The translations under genes and the position numbers were made by a program. From assembly GCF_036370855.1 (NCBI RefSeq), contig NC_088113.1:20604501-20668500 (forward strand): 64,000 nt of DNA. The letters run 5' to 3'. Every line of letters begins with the position of its first letter. The first letter of the stretch is position 1. The DNA comes from Dromaius novaehollandiae. Taxonomy: Eukaryota > Chordata > Aves > Casuariiformes > Dromaiidae. A model generated the notes under the pieces. The model did not search any database, was not told the origin of the DNA, and saw only the letters and a list, made by a program, of their open reading frames with translations. Shown here one piece after another: positions 1 through 10,733 of this stretch.

Positions 1-29
1 GTGCCGCGGGAGGAAGCACCGCCCGGGAG
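1..29 (+). CDS. RSPO4: Possible end of the penultimate RSPO4 exon
   Basis: Bases 1-29 end in a good splice donor (GGAG|GTGAGC, GT at 30-31). In the frame that leaves one base over, they read Cys-Arg-Gly-Arg-Lys-His-Arg-Pro-Gly. That phase is what the terminal RSPO4 exon at 1731 needs. The residues fall where R-spondins have the last cysteines of the thrombospondin type 1 repeat and a Pro-Gly before the basic tail. Only nine codons are visible, and an expected second cysteine is absent, so this may be chance. Confidence 0.3.
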
Positions 30-1730
30 GTGAGCGCGGCCCATGGGGCTGCCGCTGGCCCCGGCACCCGTGTCTCAGCCCCGAAGCATCGTGAGGCGGC
101 GGCTCCTCTGCAGCTCTGCGGAAAGCTGCCTCTGCGGGCACGTGTGCGGAGCAGCCCCGGTGCAGGCGCCGAGCCGCCCGGTCCTGCTGCGCCGTGCTGT
201 GCTGCGCCATACTGCGCCATGCTATGTTGCACCGTGCTGCGCCGTGCTATGTTGCACCGTGCTGCGCCGTGCTGTGCCGTGCTGCACCATGCTGCACCAT
301 GCTGCACCGTGCCATGCCGTGCCGTGCTGCACCGTGCCATGCCGTGCTGCACCGTGCCATGCCGTGCCGTGCTGCACCGTGCTGCACTGTGCCGTACCAT
401 GCTGCACCATGCCATGCCGTGCTGCACCATGCTGCACCGTGCCATGCCATGCCGTGCCGTGCCGTGCTGCACCGTGCTGTGCTGTGCTGCACCGTGGGGT
501 GGCAAGGCGCCTGGGGAGGGCTCGGCGCAGCGCCCGGCCCCGCTCAGCCCTGCCTGCTCCGGGAGCGGGGCCGGGCCTCCGGTGCCTGGCGCTCCCTGCG
601 TCGGCGGCAGCTTTCGGGGCTGGTCCGATTCGGAGCTAAGCTAGGATGAGTGTGAGCATGGTGCCTCGCTCGTGTCCCGGGGCTCCCGCGCTGCCTCCTT
701 CGGCAACGCGCCTGCAGAGCGGTGCTGGCACCCCCCGCCGCAGCGGGACGCGGCACCACGGCTGCCCCACGGGCACCCGTGCTGCCGTGCTGCCGCTTTC
801 CTCCCTGCCGCCGTAAACAGGGCGCTTGGAGATCCCGGGGGGGGGGAAGGCACAAAATCCCGGTGTCCCCAAAGCACCTGGAGGGCGAACACAGAGCTAG
901 GGAGCATCGGCAGGGGGGTTTCCGCGGGTCGCCCCGGGCCCCCAGCCCCATTCACAATGGCCGAAGTCATTTTTGGATGCGACTGGCCGGACCGAAGCTG
1001 CTTTAACAAATCTCCGCTGCGGAGCTGGCGGAAAGGCAGCGTGCACGCGATCCCTGGGAAGGGACGGCAGCCGGCGGCCTCGGCGCGGGGCTCGGCGGCT
1101 TGGAGCTGCGGTTCGCTGTGCAAAAGCACGCGTCGGAGGAGGCGACGGGAGAGGGCGAACGCGGGCAGGGAGCGACGGGCGCAGCGAGGGGGGAGCGCGA
1201 GGCAGCCCGGGGCAGACGGCGAGCGGGGGAGAGGGAGCAGGCGGGGGGGACGGCGAGGAGAGGCTGCGCGGGGGCTGCAAAGGGGGCCGGGAGGGCTCCT
1301 GCATCGGAGCATCGCCAGCCAGAGATAACCCCGCTGCCGACAGCGGGTAGGGCCTGGTTTCCCCTCCGCCTCGAGCCGTAACTCGCAGCCTTGGGGACGA
1401 GGTGTCATCGATTTGGGGGAAATTCCCGTCCTCCCTGGCTGGATGCAGCAAGCCTGGAGCCGGCGCCCAAGGAGCGGCTGCTCCGGTGCCCCGTGGCATT
1501 GCGCCCGGCTCCCGCCGCGCAGCCGGAGCGAGCCGCGTCCGCCGTGGGTGGCAGCTGCCTGGGAGACCGGAGCAGCCAGCAGACCCGGCGGGGAGAGCTG
1601 GGAGCCCTCGGAGAGGCCCGGTGCGGTCGGAGCGTGCGGGATGCTGGCCGCTCCGTGCTGCTTCCCGGGCGGGCGGCGGGATGCCAGCGGCCGCCACGCC
1701 GCCAGCCTCTGCTCTTCTGCTCTATTCCAG
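30..1730 (+). other. RSPO4: Probable last intron of RSPO4
   Basis: This is GC-rich sequence between the possible donor at 30 and the clear acceptor at 1730 (a pyrimidine run ending CTATTCCAG). It holds the pentamer array at 186-497 and otherwise unique, CpG-rich sequence. I see no further R-spondin exon. The open frames here are uninterrupted because of high GC and are not supported as coding. Confidence 0.5.
186..497. repeat. Pentamer-register tandem array
   Basis: About 310 bp are built from five-base blocks such as GCCGT, GCTGC, ACCGT, ACCAT and GCCAT in ten- and fifteen-base higher combinations. Five is not a multiple of three, so all frames cycle through Cys/His/Ala/Pro-rich peptides with no stops. 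This gives long meaningless open frames on both strands. Confidence 0.9.
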
Positions 1731-1804
1731 AGAAAGCCGAACCCAAAAACAAAGGCAAAAAGCAGCAGAAGAAGCAGAAGACAGACTCGCCGGCGGGCAC
1801 CTAG
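1731..1804 (+). CDS. RSPO4: RSPO4 terminal coding exon (R-spondin 4 C-terminal basic tail)
   Basis: R-spondins are secreted proteins that bind LGR4-6 and ZNRF3/RNF43 and so amplify Wnt signalling. Their C-terminus, after two furin-like repeats and a thrombospondin repeat, is a lysine/arginine-rich tail that binds heparan sulfate. The sequence shows a strong acceptor (CTCTATTCCAG at 1730). An exon follows, entered in phase 1, coding for a split Glu and then 23 residues containing KNKGKKQQKKQK, ending at the TAG at 1802-1804. The 3' UTR carries a poly(A) signal at 2482. The tail resembles the human RSPO4 end (Glu then a basic run) in position and phase but is shorter. Placement immediately 5' of ANGPT4 on the same strand is the order expected from human 20p13. 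The earlier exons lie outside the window. The identification rests on a short basic tail plus position, so it is probable rather than certain. Confidence 0.65.
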
Positions 1805-2510
1805 CGAGCCCCGGCCCGGCTCCCCACGGCGCCGGCCCCCCGGCCCGGCCGGCATCGCCCCTCTTCCCCAGCACAGGGAATTGCACAACTGCCTTCCCCC
1901 TCCCCCTGCTTCCGAGAGGATTTATGGCCTGTAAAACATTTCCTTCTCGCTAAAGTCCAACTCGCAGCGTCCGCAGCAGCGCCGGGGGCCGGAGCGGGGG
2001 GCGGCGCCTGCTTTTTTGGTTTTCCCCGCTCCCCAGCCCCGGGGCCACCCCGGGGGGTGCACGGTGCCTGGGTGCTCGCCGGGCACCCCGGGGTGCTGCG
2101 CGCTGTGGGACGTGTGCACGGCGCTGCGCCCAGCCCAGCCCCACGCCCAGCACCACGTCGGCCCCATTGCAACGCCGTGGGCCGCGTCCCGCTGCCCCCC
2201 GGGGCTGGCGGAGCCCCCCTGCCCGGCCCCCGCGGACCCCGGCGGCGGAGGCGGCTGTGCATCGCTGCAGGAATCAGGGGTATATGTATGTGTGCACAGA
2301 GATTTATATCTAGAGATTTAAAACACGGTCGCTGGAGCTTTTGCCCAACGCTGGAGGCGTTGATGGAGGGCGGCGGCGTGCCGAGCGCGGGCCCTTCCTG
2401 GGCGAGAGCGCTGGGTGTCAGCATCGAGCCAGGGACGGCGGCAGCCGCGCCGGAGGCAGCTCTTCCATTTGTTTACTGTCAAATAAATATATCAAACCCG
2501 CCGGCATCCC
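1805..2510 (+). other. RSPO4: RSPO4 3' UTR
   Basis: Sequence after the TAG becomes locally AT-rich at about 2275-2330, unlike its surroundings. It reaches a canonical AATAAA at 2482-2487, with cleavage expected about 15-25 bases later. This supports a real gene end here. Confidence 0.6.
2482..2487 (+). terminator. RSPO4: Poly(A) signal AATAAA, probable RSPO4 3' end
   Basis: A canonical AATAAA sits in a short AT-rich patch (GTTTACTGTCAAATAAATAT) about 680 bases after the predicted RSPO4 stop. A T-rich and C-rich stretch follows. It is the only AATAAA on this strand between that stop and ANGPT4. Confidence 0.6.
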
Positions 2511-3361
2511 TGTTTTCCTGCGCCAGCTGTGGGAACCGCTCCCTGCGCCGGGGATGCGGCGCCGAGGCCGCGGTGCTGCAGGTCCCGCGCGGTGCCGGTG
2601 GGATGCCGATACCCTGGGCACCGCGGAGCTGCGGCGAGGAGGGGCTCAGCCCCCCCCGGCCCGGTCCCTGCCCTCCTGCACCGAGCCGGGGTCCACGCCA
2701 GCGGCCGGGGCAAGCAGCGGCCCCGGACCTGGTGGCCAAGGTCACCGAGGCTGCTGCCGCCAGCGGGGCCCCTCCGAGCCGAGCGGTGCAGCCCGGCACT
2801 TGGGGGGGGGCGTGAGCGATGCACAGGGACCCATTGCCCGGCAAGCCCTGCCAGCAGGTCCCCTCTCCTCCCGGGCCCGGCAGGATCCGCCCGGGATGTG
2901 GCGGGAGCATCCCTGTTCCCTGGTAGACCCCAGAGGTGCAAGGGGGGGTTCGCGCTGCCAGGATGCGGTGGGAGCATCCCCGCTCCCCGGCCAACCCCGC
3001 AGCTGCAAGGGGGTTGCACACCACCGGGCCCGTGCCCGCGGCGTCGCTGCTCACGGGGCTCCAGGTCCCTTGCACCCCCAGCTGTGCACAGCTGCCCAGA
3101 TGTGCAGCAGCACCCATGCACCCCCCTCCCAAGGAGGTTTAACCTGGGAGAAAACCCCCTCTGCGGAGAACATCCCCGGAAAGCGGCCTGCCGGGATCGT
3201 CCCTCCGCGAGGCAGAGGGAAAAAGTCCTCGGCTCCAGGGGCCGGGCAGCGGTCCGGGTCGCAGGGAGAAGCCGGCGCGGCAGCCCCCAGCCCGGAGCCC
3301 CCGCGCAGGGCCGCAGCTCGCTGCCGGGCAGCTAAACCCAGGCCGCGGCTTCCTCCGGCGT
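2511..3361. other. RSPO4-ANGPT4 intergenic
   Basis: No gene is seen. A diverged tandem duplication of about 67 bp lies at roughly 2900-3035 (blocks beginning GGGAGCATCCC with GCAAGGGGG near their ends). The right part is CpG-rich and leads into the ANGPT4 promoter. Confidence 0.5.
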
Positions 3362-3369
3362 TATAAATA
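3362..3369 (+). promoter_or_regulatory. ANGPT4: TATA box, candidate ANGPT4 core promoter
   Basis: A consensus TATAAATA(G) is flanked by GC-rich sequence 493 bases upstream of the ANGPT4 start codon. Transcription would start near 3390 and give a 5' UTR of about 460 bases. That UTR would contain an (ACGG)n run near 3495 and a long T-rich tract at 3610-3682. A weaker GATAAAAG lies at 3713 and could be an alternative. Confidence 0.5.
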
Positions 3370-3609
3370 GCCGGGGCTCGGGGCGGGAATTCGCTTCCCG
3401 GGATGTCAGTGCCCCGAAGGCGGCGGGTCACAGCTGGGGCCGATCGGAGGGGGATTTGCTGGGAAGCGGCCGGGGCCGGCGGCGCGGCCGGGAGGGACGG
3501 ACGGACGGACGGACGGGGCCGTGCCTGCCTGCGTGTGTGTGTGCAAGACACATTTAAAGATCACGTGTGAAACTTGATCTCCCCGCAGTGGGCTAGGAGG
3601 AGAGAAAAA

Positions 3610-3682
3610 AGATAGAAGTATTGTTTTTAAACAGATTTTTTCCTTTGTTTTTCTTTTTTTCCTTTTTTTTTTTTTTTTTTTG
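3610..3682. repeat. T-rich tract in the ANGPT4 5' region
   Basis: Pyrimidine-rich, nearly pure T sequence ends in an uninterrupted run of about 20 T. It lies between the TATA box and the start codon. If the promoter at 3362 is used, it is transcribed as a poly(U) stretch in the 5' UTR. It could instead mark a spliced or alternative promoter arrangement. Confidence 0.7.
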
Positions 3683-3854
3683 CCTTCGGCGAGCGCTGCC
3701 GCTGCGCCCGGCGATAAAAGCCTGGGGAGGCAGCGGCTGCCGGCGAGAGGCCGGCGTGGGAAATGCCGAAGCCGCATCGCTCGGCGGCGGCGGGCGCCCG
3801 GTGACTCGTCCCCGCCGGAGAGCGGCCCGGCGGCGGCCGGGCGGCACCGGTGCC

Positions 3855-6800
3855 ATGCGGGTGCTGGTGCTGGGGCTGCTGGCGCTGAGCTGGGCGGCGG
3901 CGGCGCTGGGGGCGGCGGGGCCGCGGCGGCGGGCGGCGGAGGGCCGCCGGCGCGCGCACCGCGTGCAGCACGGCCGCTGCAGCTACACCTTCGTGCTGCC
4001 CGAGGCCGAGCCGCCCGCGTGCCCGCCGCCCGCCGCCAGCGCCCTGCAACGCGACGCCCCGGCCGGCCCCGCGCCCGCCGCCCGCCGCCTCCAGCACCTC
4101 GAGCGCGTCCTGGAGAACAGCACCCAGTGGCTGCTCAAGGTAGGGCGCTCTGCACCCCCGCGGGGTGCCGGGGGGGGGGGGGGGAGCATCCCGCCGAGCC
4201 CTCCCCGGCATCCCGGGCTCTGCGGGGAGGTGCCGGCGCTGGGCGAAGAGCGGCGCGGGATGCGGCGGCACCGGTACCCGCGGGAGCTGGTGCGCTGCGG
4301 TGTGCCCGGGCGGGCTCGCGGGGGTCTCCGTGGGCTCCCGTGGGGCGAGAGGGGCACGGGGGCCGTGGGCTGGCGGCATGTCGGGGGGCTGCGGGGCTGC
4401 CTTTGCCTTGCCTTTGCTCCAGCCACGAGCTGCATCTCGCAGCGGGAAAGTTGCCCCCGTTGCATCGCGGGGATGCGCGGGAAAAGGCTCCCGGCCGGGG
4501 CAGAGCCGGGGCTTGGGGGCTGCTGGACCAGCAGGGAGGCAGGAGGGTGCTGGGGCCCCCAGGGTGCTGGTGCTGCTGCCCGGCTCTGCACCGCCCGCTT
4601 GGCCTGGGAGCCCGGGGCGATCGCGGGGGCCGGGGCTGCGGGGGGCCGTGTGCCCGGCCCGGCCCGTGGCGACCCCGCGGCCAGGCGCAGGAAGCGGCTT
4701 TTCCTTTCCGAGGCCTCTCCGGGCGCCCTCTGCCCCCACATCTGCGGCCGTGCAGGCGGCCGCCTGCGTCAGCGCCGGGAATAGCTGCGGGCGGCCCGCC
4801 GCGGGGACCGGGTCCCGGGGGAGCGGGTCCCCGGGGAGCCGCAGCCCCCGAGCCCGAGCGTTGCAAGGCACCGCAGCGCCCGGGCCCTCCCCCTGCAAAG
4901 CCCCCGTGCCGCGGGGCCGCGATGCCCGTGGCGGGGAGGAAAAGCATCCCTGCAAGATGCAGGTTTTTTCCCCGTTGCCCGGGGCCGAGCGGGCCGGCGC
5001 ACGCCGCGGGGAGGATGCACGTCGCTCTGGTTTCCCCATCGTCGGGTCCCTGCGCCCCGGGGTCCCCGCCGTCGGGTCCCTGCACCCCGGTCCCTGCGCG
5101 GAGCAGCAGGAGGGTGCACGGCCCTGGCCCCCGGTGCCCCCCACCCCGCAGCACCCCTCGTCCAGCGGCGGCAGCTTGCAGCAGTTTTTTTTCCCCTTTT
5201 TCTTTTCTCTTCCCTCCACTTTCCTAATTTACCCGGGACTGCATAAGGAGGCTTGTTTTGGGTGGGCTCCAGGCCTGAACAAACAAACCGGGCTCGAAGG
5301 AGGCATCGGGTTCAGGGACGGGCTGTAAACAGCCTCGAATCCCGTCTGCCAGCGGAGCAGAGCGCTCGCGCCGTGCCCGGGCCGGGGCCAGGCCCCGCTG
5401 GCCCCACGCCGCTCCGCCGCCCCCGCGGAGGGGGCTCCCGGCAGGGCCGCGGCGCGGGGGCTCCCGGCTGGCCGGCCACGGGCTTTTCTCCCCAAAAAGG
5501 GCCGGGAGCCCCGGGAAAGCCCCTCGGCCGGGTCTCGGGGCGCACCGGGGCTGGTGGCCGTCTCGCCCCGCGGCACTGCCCAGCTCGCCCAGCGCCAGCC
5601 TGACCTCTGCCACGGGGACGTGCCGCCCTTCGGCTCGCTGAGATGTTTGCTTAAAAAAAAAGGAAGAAAAGGCAAGATGGAGAGGGAGAAAAGGCCTCCC
5701 CGCGCCCTGTGAAGCAACAAGATTAACGATGTGGTTAAAGGGAAACTCTCCAGCAATCACTCAGCCCGGGGAAATGTTTCCCAGACGCGGCTCAGACGTT
5801 GCTCCGCTTCCTCTCCCCGGGCACGTCCCTGCGGGGGAACCCGGGGCTCCGCGGCCGCTCGCCCCCCTCTCGGCTCTGCCCCGTGGGGTTTTCTGCCCTC
5901 TCTACCCTGCCCCAGCATCTTGCCGTGAGGCTTCGCCGCCCACCAGCCGTATTTCATCCCGCGCAAACAGAGAGGAGCCCGGACCCCGCGCTGCCGCCGG
6001 CCGGAGCACCCTGAGCCCTGGTGCCCGGAGCAGGGCTCGACCCGCCGGGCCGGGCACCTCGGCGCGGGGCGGCTTTCCCAGCCCGCAGCCGGAGTGGGAG
6101 GCCGCGCTTCCCCTTCCGCCGCCCCGGCCGGGTCCCGCTCCGAGCCCGTCACCCTGGCACCGGGCCGAATGGGAACCGCATGGCGAGGCGCGCTCGAAAT
6201 AGAAAGCCTTTGGGAAACGCGCGTCCCTTGCGGGCTGGGAAAGCGGAAGCAACATCTGATCTCTATTTGCAGCCCGCTTCTTCCCAGCTTTAAGAGCTTC
6301 CCGCTGCGGGCGGCGGCAGGCCCCGGCGGCGGTGGCGGTGGCAGAGCCGGGCCGCGGTGCCGGGTACCACGGTCCCGCACGCGGCGCTGACCCGGCGCCT
6401 CCGCCGTCCCCCCGCAGCTGGAGAGCTACCTCCAGGCGAGCGTGAAGCCGGAGGCGGCGCGGCTGCAGCGCACGGCGGTGCAGAACCAGACCGCCACCAT
6501 GCTGGAGATCGGCAGCAGCCTCCTGAACCAGACGGCCGAGCAGACCCGCAAGCTCACCGACGTGGAGGCGCAGGTCGGCGGTGCCCGTGCCGCGTCCCGC
6601 GTGCCGCCGCTCCCGGGGGCCGCGCCGGGCTGTTGGAAGGGGGCGATTCCCCGGGGCGCGGCACGGCTCAGCGCAGGGATGCGCAGGGCTGCGGCGGGTG
6701 CGCGGTGCATGCGCGGTGCCCGGGTGGCCCCCGCGCTGAGGCTGCCCCGCGCCCCGCAGGTGCTGAACCAGACGTCGCGCATCGAGATGCAGCTGCTGGA

Positions 6801-8872
6801 GAACTCCCTGTCCACCACCAAGCTGGAGAAGCAGCTGCTGCTGCAGACCAACGAGATCCACAAGCTGCAGAGCAGGAACAAGTAGGGCCTGGGCGCGGGG
6901 ACCCCGGCCGCCCGGGGAGCCGGTCCCTCCCGCCCAGCAGCCCTCGGGAGGGGACGGGGATGGCGAAGGGGCGGCAGGGACGGGGCGCAGCTGCAAGGGG
7001 GGATGCGCGCTGCTGCCCGCTCCCGGCCGGGATGCGAAGCCCCCCGTCACCATGGAACCTCCCCCTCCGCAGCGTCCTGGAGATCCGGGTGCTGGAGATG
7101 GAGACGAAGCACGAGGCGGAGCTGGCGGGGATCCGCTCGGAGAAGGAGAAGCTGCAGCGCCTGGTGAGCCGGCAGAGCGGCACCATCGAGGACCTGGAGA
7201 AGTCGCTGCTGGCGGCCAACGCCAACACCAGCCTGCTGCAGCGGCAGCAGCTGCAGCTCCTGGAGTCGGTGCAGAGCCTGGCGCGGCTCGTGGCGCAGGG
7301 CGGAGGTGAGCCGGGGGGGCGCGGGGATGGTCCGCGCCACCGGCCCCCGCCTCACGCACTCTGCCCTGCCCGCCAGCCCTGCTGCCGAGGGACGAGCGGC
7401 TCTTCCAGGACTGCGCCGAGCTGCGCCGGGCCGGCGTGCACGCCAGCGGCGTCTACGCCCTGCACATCGCCAACCTCAGCGAGCCCAAGAAGGTGAGCGC
7501 AGCCCTGGGACGGTGCCGCCGCGGCCGCCGCCCCCCCGTTTTGCAGAAGGGGGCTGGGACTCGGCGGGGAGCGGCGGGAGCTGAGCCCAGGCCCGGCTCG
7601 CGCTCCCTCCCGCAGGCGTACTGCGACATGGAGACGGACGGAGGCGGCTGGACGGTGATGCAGCTCCGCGCCAACGGCAGCGTCAGCTTCCAGCGGAGCT
7701 GGCAGGAGTACAAGCAGGGCTTCGGCGACCCGGCGGGCGAGCACTGGCTGGGCAACGAGGCCGTGCACCTGCTGACGAGCCGGGCGCCCTACGCGCTGCG
7801 CGTGGAGCTGCGCGACTGGGAGGGCGCCCAGGCCTACGCCCACTACGCCCGGGTGCAGCTGGGCAGCGAGCGCCAGCTCTACAGGTAGGAGCGGGGCGGC
7901 CCCCCTGCGCAGGCATCTCCCGTCCCGCTAACGAATTTCCTCCCTGGGCGTTTGGGGACGTCGCTGCGCTGCCTTGTCCTTTTTTTCCCCAGGCTCTTGA
8001 AAGCCCAAAGTAGATTTTAATGCATGAAATTGCTTTAGGAAGAGGGATTTCCCGTCCCGGCTCTGCAGCGAGGAGCGGCGCTGGCAGGCGGCCGGGGCAC
8101 TTGCGCGGCAGCTCGGTGATGCTGCGCCGGGAGGATGCAGCCACTGCCACTGCCGCCTCGTGCAGCCGCCAGCGCCGTGCGCCCGTGCCGGGCTGTCACC
8201 GGCCGCGTCCCGGGGGACGCTGCGTGCGTGCTGCACGGCCCGGCTTGCAAGGCTGTGCATGCATGGCAGCTCCCGGGGAGCCGGGCTGGCCCGGGACTGG
8301 GGGGGTGGCGGGGAGCCCCCCCAGGCTGGCCGAGCACCCCCTCGGACCCCCGCGGCATTGCTCTGCGGCACAGAGCAGGGCCAAGGGGCTTTTCCCAGAA
8401 AAGCTAGCCGATACCACCCGCGAAACGGGGACGGGGCCCAGGGCGAGCGGGTGCCCCCCCCGGCGCCCCCCCACGCCGCCTCCCCGCCCCAGGCTGGCGC
8501 TGCAGGGCTACAGCGGCACGGCGGGGCAGCAGAGCGGCCTGGTGCTGCAGGGCGCCAACTTCAGCACCCGCGACGCCGACAACGACAACTGCCTCTGCAA
8601 GTGCGCCCAGATGCTCTCAGGAGGTGAGGGGCGTGCTGGGGGGGGGGGGCCGGGGCGCCCACCCACCCCCCGGGCCACCCGTCAGCCGCCCGCTCTGCTC
8701 CCTCCGCGCAGGCTGGTGGTTCGACGCCTGCGGCCTCTCCAACCTCAACGGCATCTACTACCCGGCGCGGCACAACATCCGCAAGCTCAACGGCATCCGC
8801 TGGCACTACTTCCAGGGGCCCAGCTACTCGCTCAAGGGCACCCGCATGCTGATCCGGCCCGCGGGCTTCTAG
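3855..8872 (+). CDS. ANGPT4: ANGPT4, angiopoietin-4 (eight coding exons, 490 aa)
   Basis: Angiopoietins are secreted glycoproteins that bind the endothelial receptor kinase Tie2 (TEK). Coding exons: 3855-4139, 6418-6573, 6760-6881, 7073-7305, 7377-7492, 7616-7884, 8493-8623, 8712-8872. All have GT/AG ends and phases that join, giving 490 residues (human ANGPT4 has about 503). Visible parts: a signal peptide (1-20, hydrophobic Leu/Ala core); a super-clustering segment with HRVQHGRCSYTF near 35-46; a coiled coil of about 78-262 with many Asn-Gln-Thr sites; and a fibrinogen-like domain of about 275-490. That domain has the angiopoietin cysteines (Cys278, the YCDMETDGGGW motif, CLCKC, WWFDAC) and ends IRPAGF. 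Intron 1 is 2.3 kb and the others are tiny. The sixth exon (269 nt) equals two mammalian exons combined as I recall them, so an intron appears lost. Paralogue choice rests on FAM110A and SLC52A3 lying next door. The start has a good context and the signal peptide follows it directly. Confidence 0.93.
4140..6417 (+). other. ANGPT4: ANGPT4 intron 1
   Basis: This 2.3 kb intron runs from AAG|GTAGGG to CCCCGCAG|CTG and is extremely CpG-rich throughout. It has a pyrimidine/T-rich patch at 5185-5235 and a less GC-rich stretch at 5640-5770 (an A-run followed by AACAAGATTAACGATGTGG). I see no exon in it. The stretch at 5640-5770 is the best candidate for an intronic regulatory element. Confidence 0.6.
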
Positions 8873-10514
8873 CGCCCCGGGCACCGCGGCGGCACCGGCA
8901 CCGGCACCGTGGCAGCACCGGGCCGGGCCACGCACACCCCGTGCCGCGGTGCTGCATCCCGGCGCGGGAGCCGGCTGGGAAAGCAGCTGCGGGAAAATGC
9001 GCCGCTCCAGCAGTGGCAACGGCAGGGAGGCTTTCTGCCCCACGGTTAATTTTTCCCTTTGGTTTATCTCGCCCCCCGGGAACCCACAGGGCAGGTGGTG
9101 CCTCGGCCGTGCCCGGGTTCGGTGCAGGGGCTTTCGATCAGAGCCAGCGCTTTCCGGCCCCATTTCGGCTCTGGGAAGCCCCCGGTTCCCAGGTCAGGTT
9201 CTCTCATCCTGCCGAGATCCTGCTTGGCCTCCCGCTCCTCCGAACCGGCTCCTGGCTGCAGGCACAGGCTGTCCGGATGCTGCAGGACCTCCTGCACGTG
9301 CCGGGATGGAGAGGCCATGTCCGAGGGCCGGGGGCATCGCTGCCGAGCCCTGGCCCAGCGGCGCGGGGGCAGTGGGATCCCGGCACCCCGAGCCCAGGGC
9401 GCGTGCAGCACCGAGCCTGGAGCACCCAGGGAGCCGGGACGGGCACCGGTGGCGGCTTTTGGAGGGGGCTGGGGTGAGCAGGGGACCCGGCAGCGCCCGG
9501 GCGCGCGGCGGGGGTGAGCGGAGCCCGAGGCCGAGCACTGGCCACCACCGGCTGCGGAGCCACCGGGCGCCCTGCTCTCGCCAACCGGTACCAGCCCCCT
9601 CCCACTCCCCCCCCCCCCCCCGCTTTTATGCACCAACCCAAACTGAAGGAGCAGCGTGGTAACAGCCGGGGAAGCGCAGGACAAAACACAACGGGGTGCA
9701 TGGGACAAAATGCAACGGGCTGCAGCCCCCGGAGCGACTCCCGCGGAGCCGAGCACAGCCCCTGCACCGCGCCGCAGCCACAGCCGCAGCCGCAGCCGGA
9801 GCCGGGGCCAGAGCGGGGCCAGAGCAGGGCCGGCCTGGCCCGAGCAGCGCTGCGCCCTGGCAGCCTCGCGAGCAGCTCTTGCCCTTTCCGTGCTTGGACT
9901 GGAGACGCTTTTATTTTTGTACTGAGATATTTATTTCGCAAGAGAGGCCGGCGCGGGAGGCCCGGGGTGCTGCAGCGGCTCACGCGCCCCAGCCCTGCCG
10001 GCGGTCCCGGGCTGGGACACCCCCGTCACCACCCCCTCCCCGCGGCTGCAGGGCCACCCCGGGTGCCCGGGACCCCGCGCCGACCGGGCTGAAGCGGGAG
10101 CGAGGACCCGGGGTCCTCCAGGCACCGGCTCCTGCCTCGGCCGAGGGCACCATAGAGGGGGGACAGGGGCTGGCACGGCCACGGCGTCACCGCTGGGGAC
10201 AGGACACTGGGGATGCGTCCCCGGCGCGGCCACCCTGAGCCCGTCCCACCGCCTTCCCCCCGGTTTAGGGTTTGGTGCCCTGGACAAACCGCTGGCACAT
10301 CTGGAGCAACCGCTGCGGGGCACAGAGCCGGTGCAGAGCCCCGGCAGAGGCGCAGCCGCCCCAGCCCCCACGGAGCCCTCGCTGGCCCCCACCCTGGCCA
10401 AGCCCCCGGCGCCGGGCGAAGCCGGTCCCCGACATGCAATCAGGCACCGACAGCCGCTTCCGCAGGGCAGCTCAGCCCCTTCCGTAGCCGAAAGGAGCCC
10501 TTCGCTCCACTGCT
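8873..10514 (+). other. ANGPT4: ANGPT4 3' UTR and downstream sequence
   Basis: The 3' UTR starts at 8873 with a CGGCACCGGCAC-type repeat. No AATAAA or ATTAAA is present in this stretch. The likeliest 3' end lies near the isolated AT-rich patch at 9905-9945 (TTTTATTTTTGTACTGAGAT and an ATTTATTT), but the exact end cannot be fixed. The rest is GC-rich and shows nothing recognisable. Confidence 0.4.
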
Positions 10515-10733
10515 GCCGTCCTGTCCTGGCCCATCCCGTCCTTTCTCATCCCATCGCATCCCGCCCTGTCTCATTGCATCCCATCGCATTCCATCCCATC
10601 GCATCCCATCGCATCCCATCGCATCCCGTCCTTTCTCATCCCATTGCATCCCATCTCATCCCATCCCATCCTGTCCCACCCCACCTCATCCCACTCCATC
10701 CCATCCCATCCCATCCTATCCCACCTCACCTCC
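10515..10733. repeat. (CATCC)n-type pentamer array
   Basis: About 220 bp consist mainly of CATCC/CATCG/CATTC pentamers (for example GCATCCCATCGCATCCC), with diverged units at both ends. It lies in the convergent ANGPT4-FAM110A intergenic region and has no coding potential beyond Ser/His/Pro repeats. Confidence 0.92.

Noticed and set aside
194-649. Long open frames rich in Cys/His/Ala on both strands
   Set aside because: They are translations of the pentamer array at 186-497; a five-base period opens all frames, and there is no start context, splice structure or known domain.
3855-8872. Assignment as ANGPT1 or ANGPT2
   Set aside because: The protein is a general angiopoietin, but the neighbours FAM110A, SLC52A3 and SCRT2 place it at the ANGPT4 locus.
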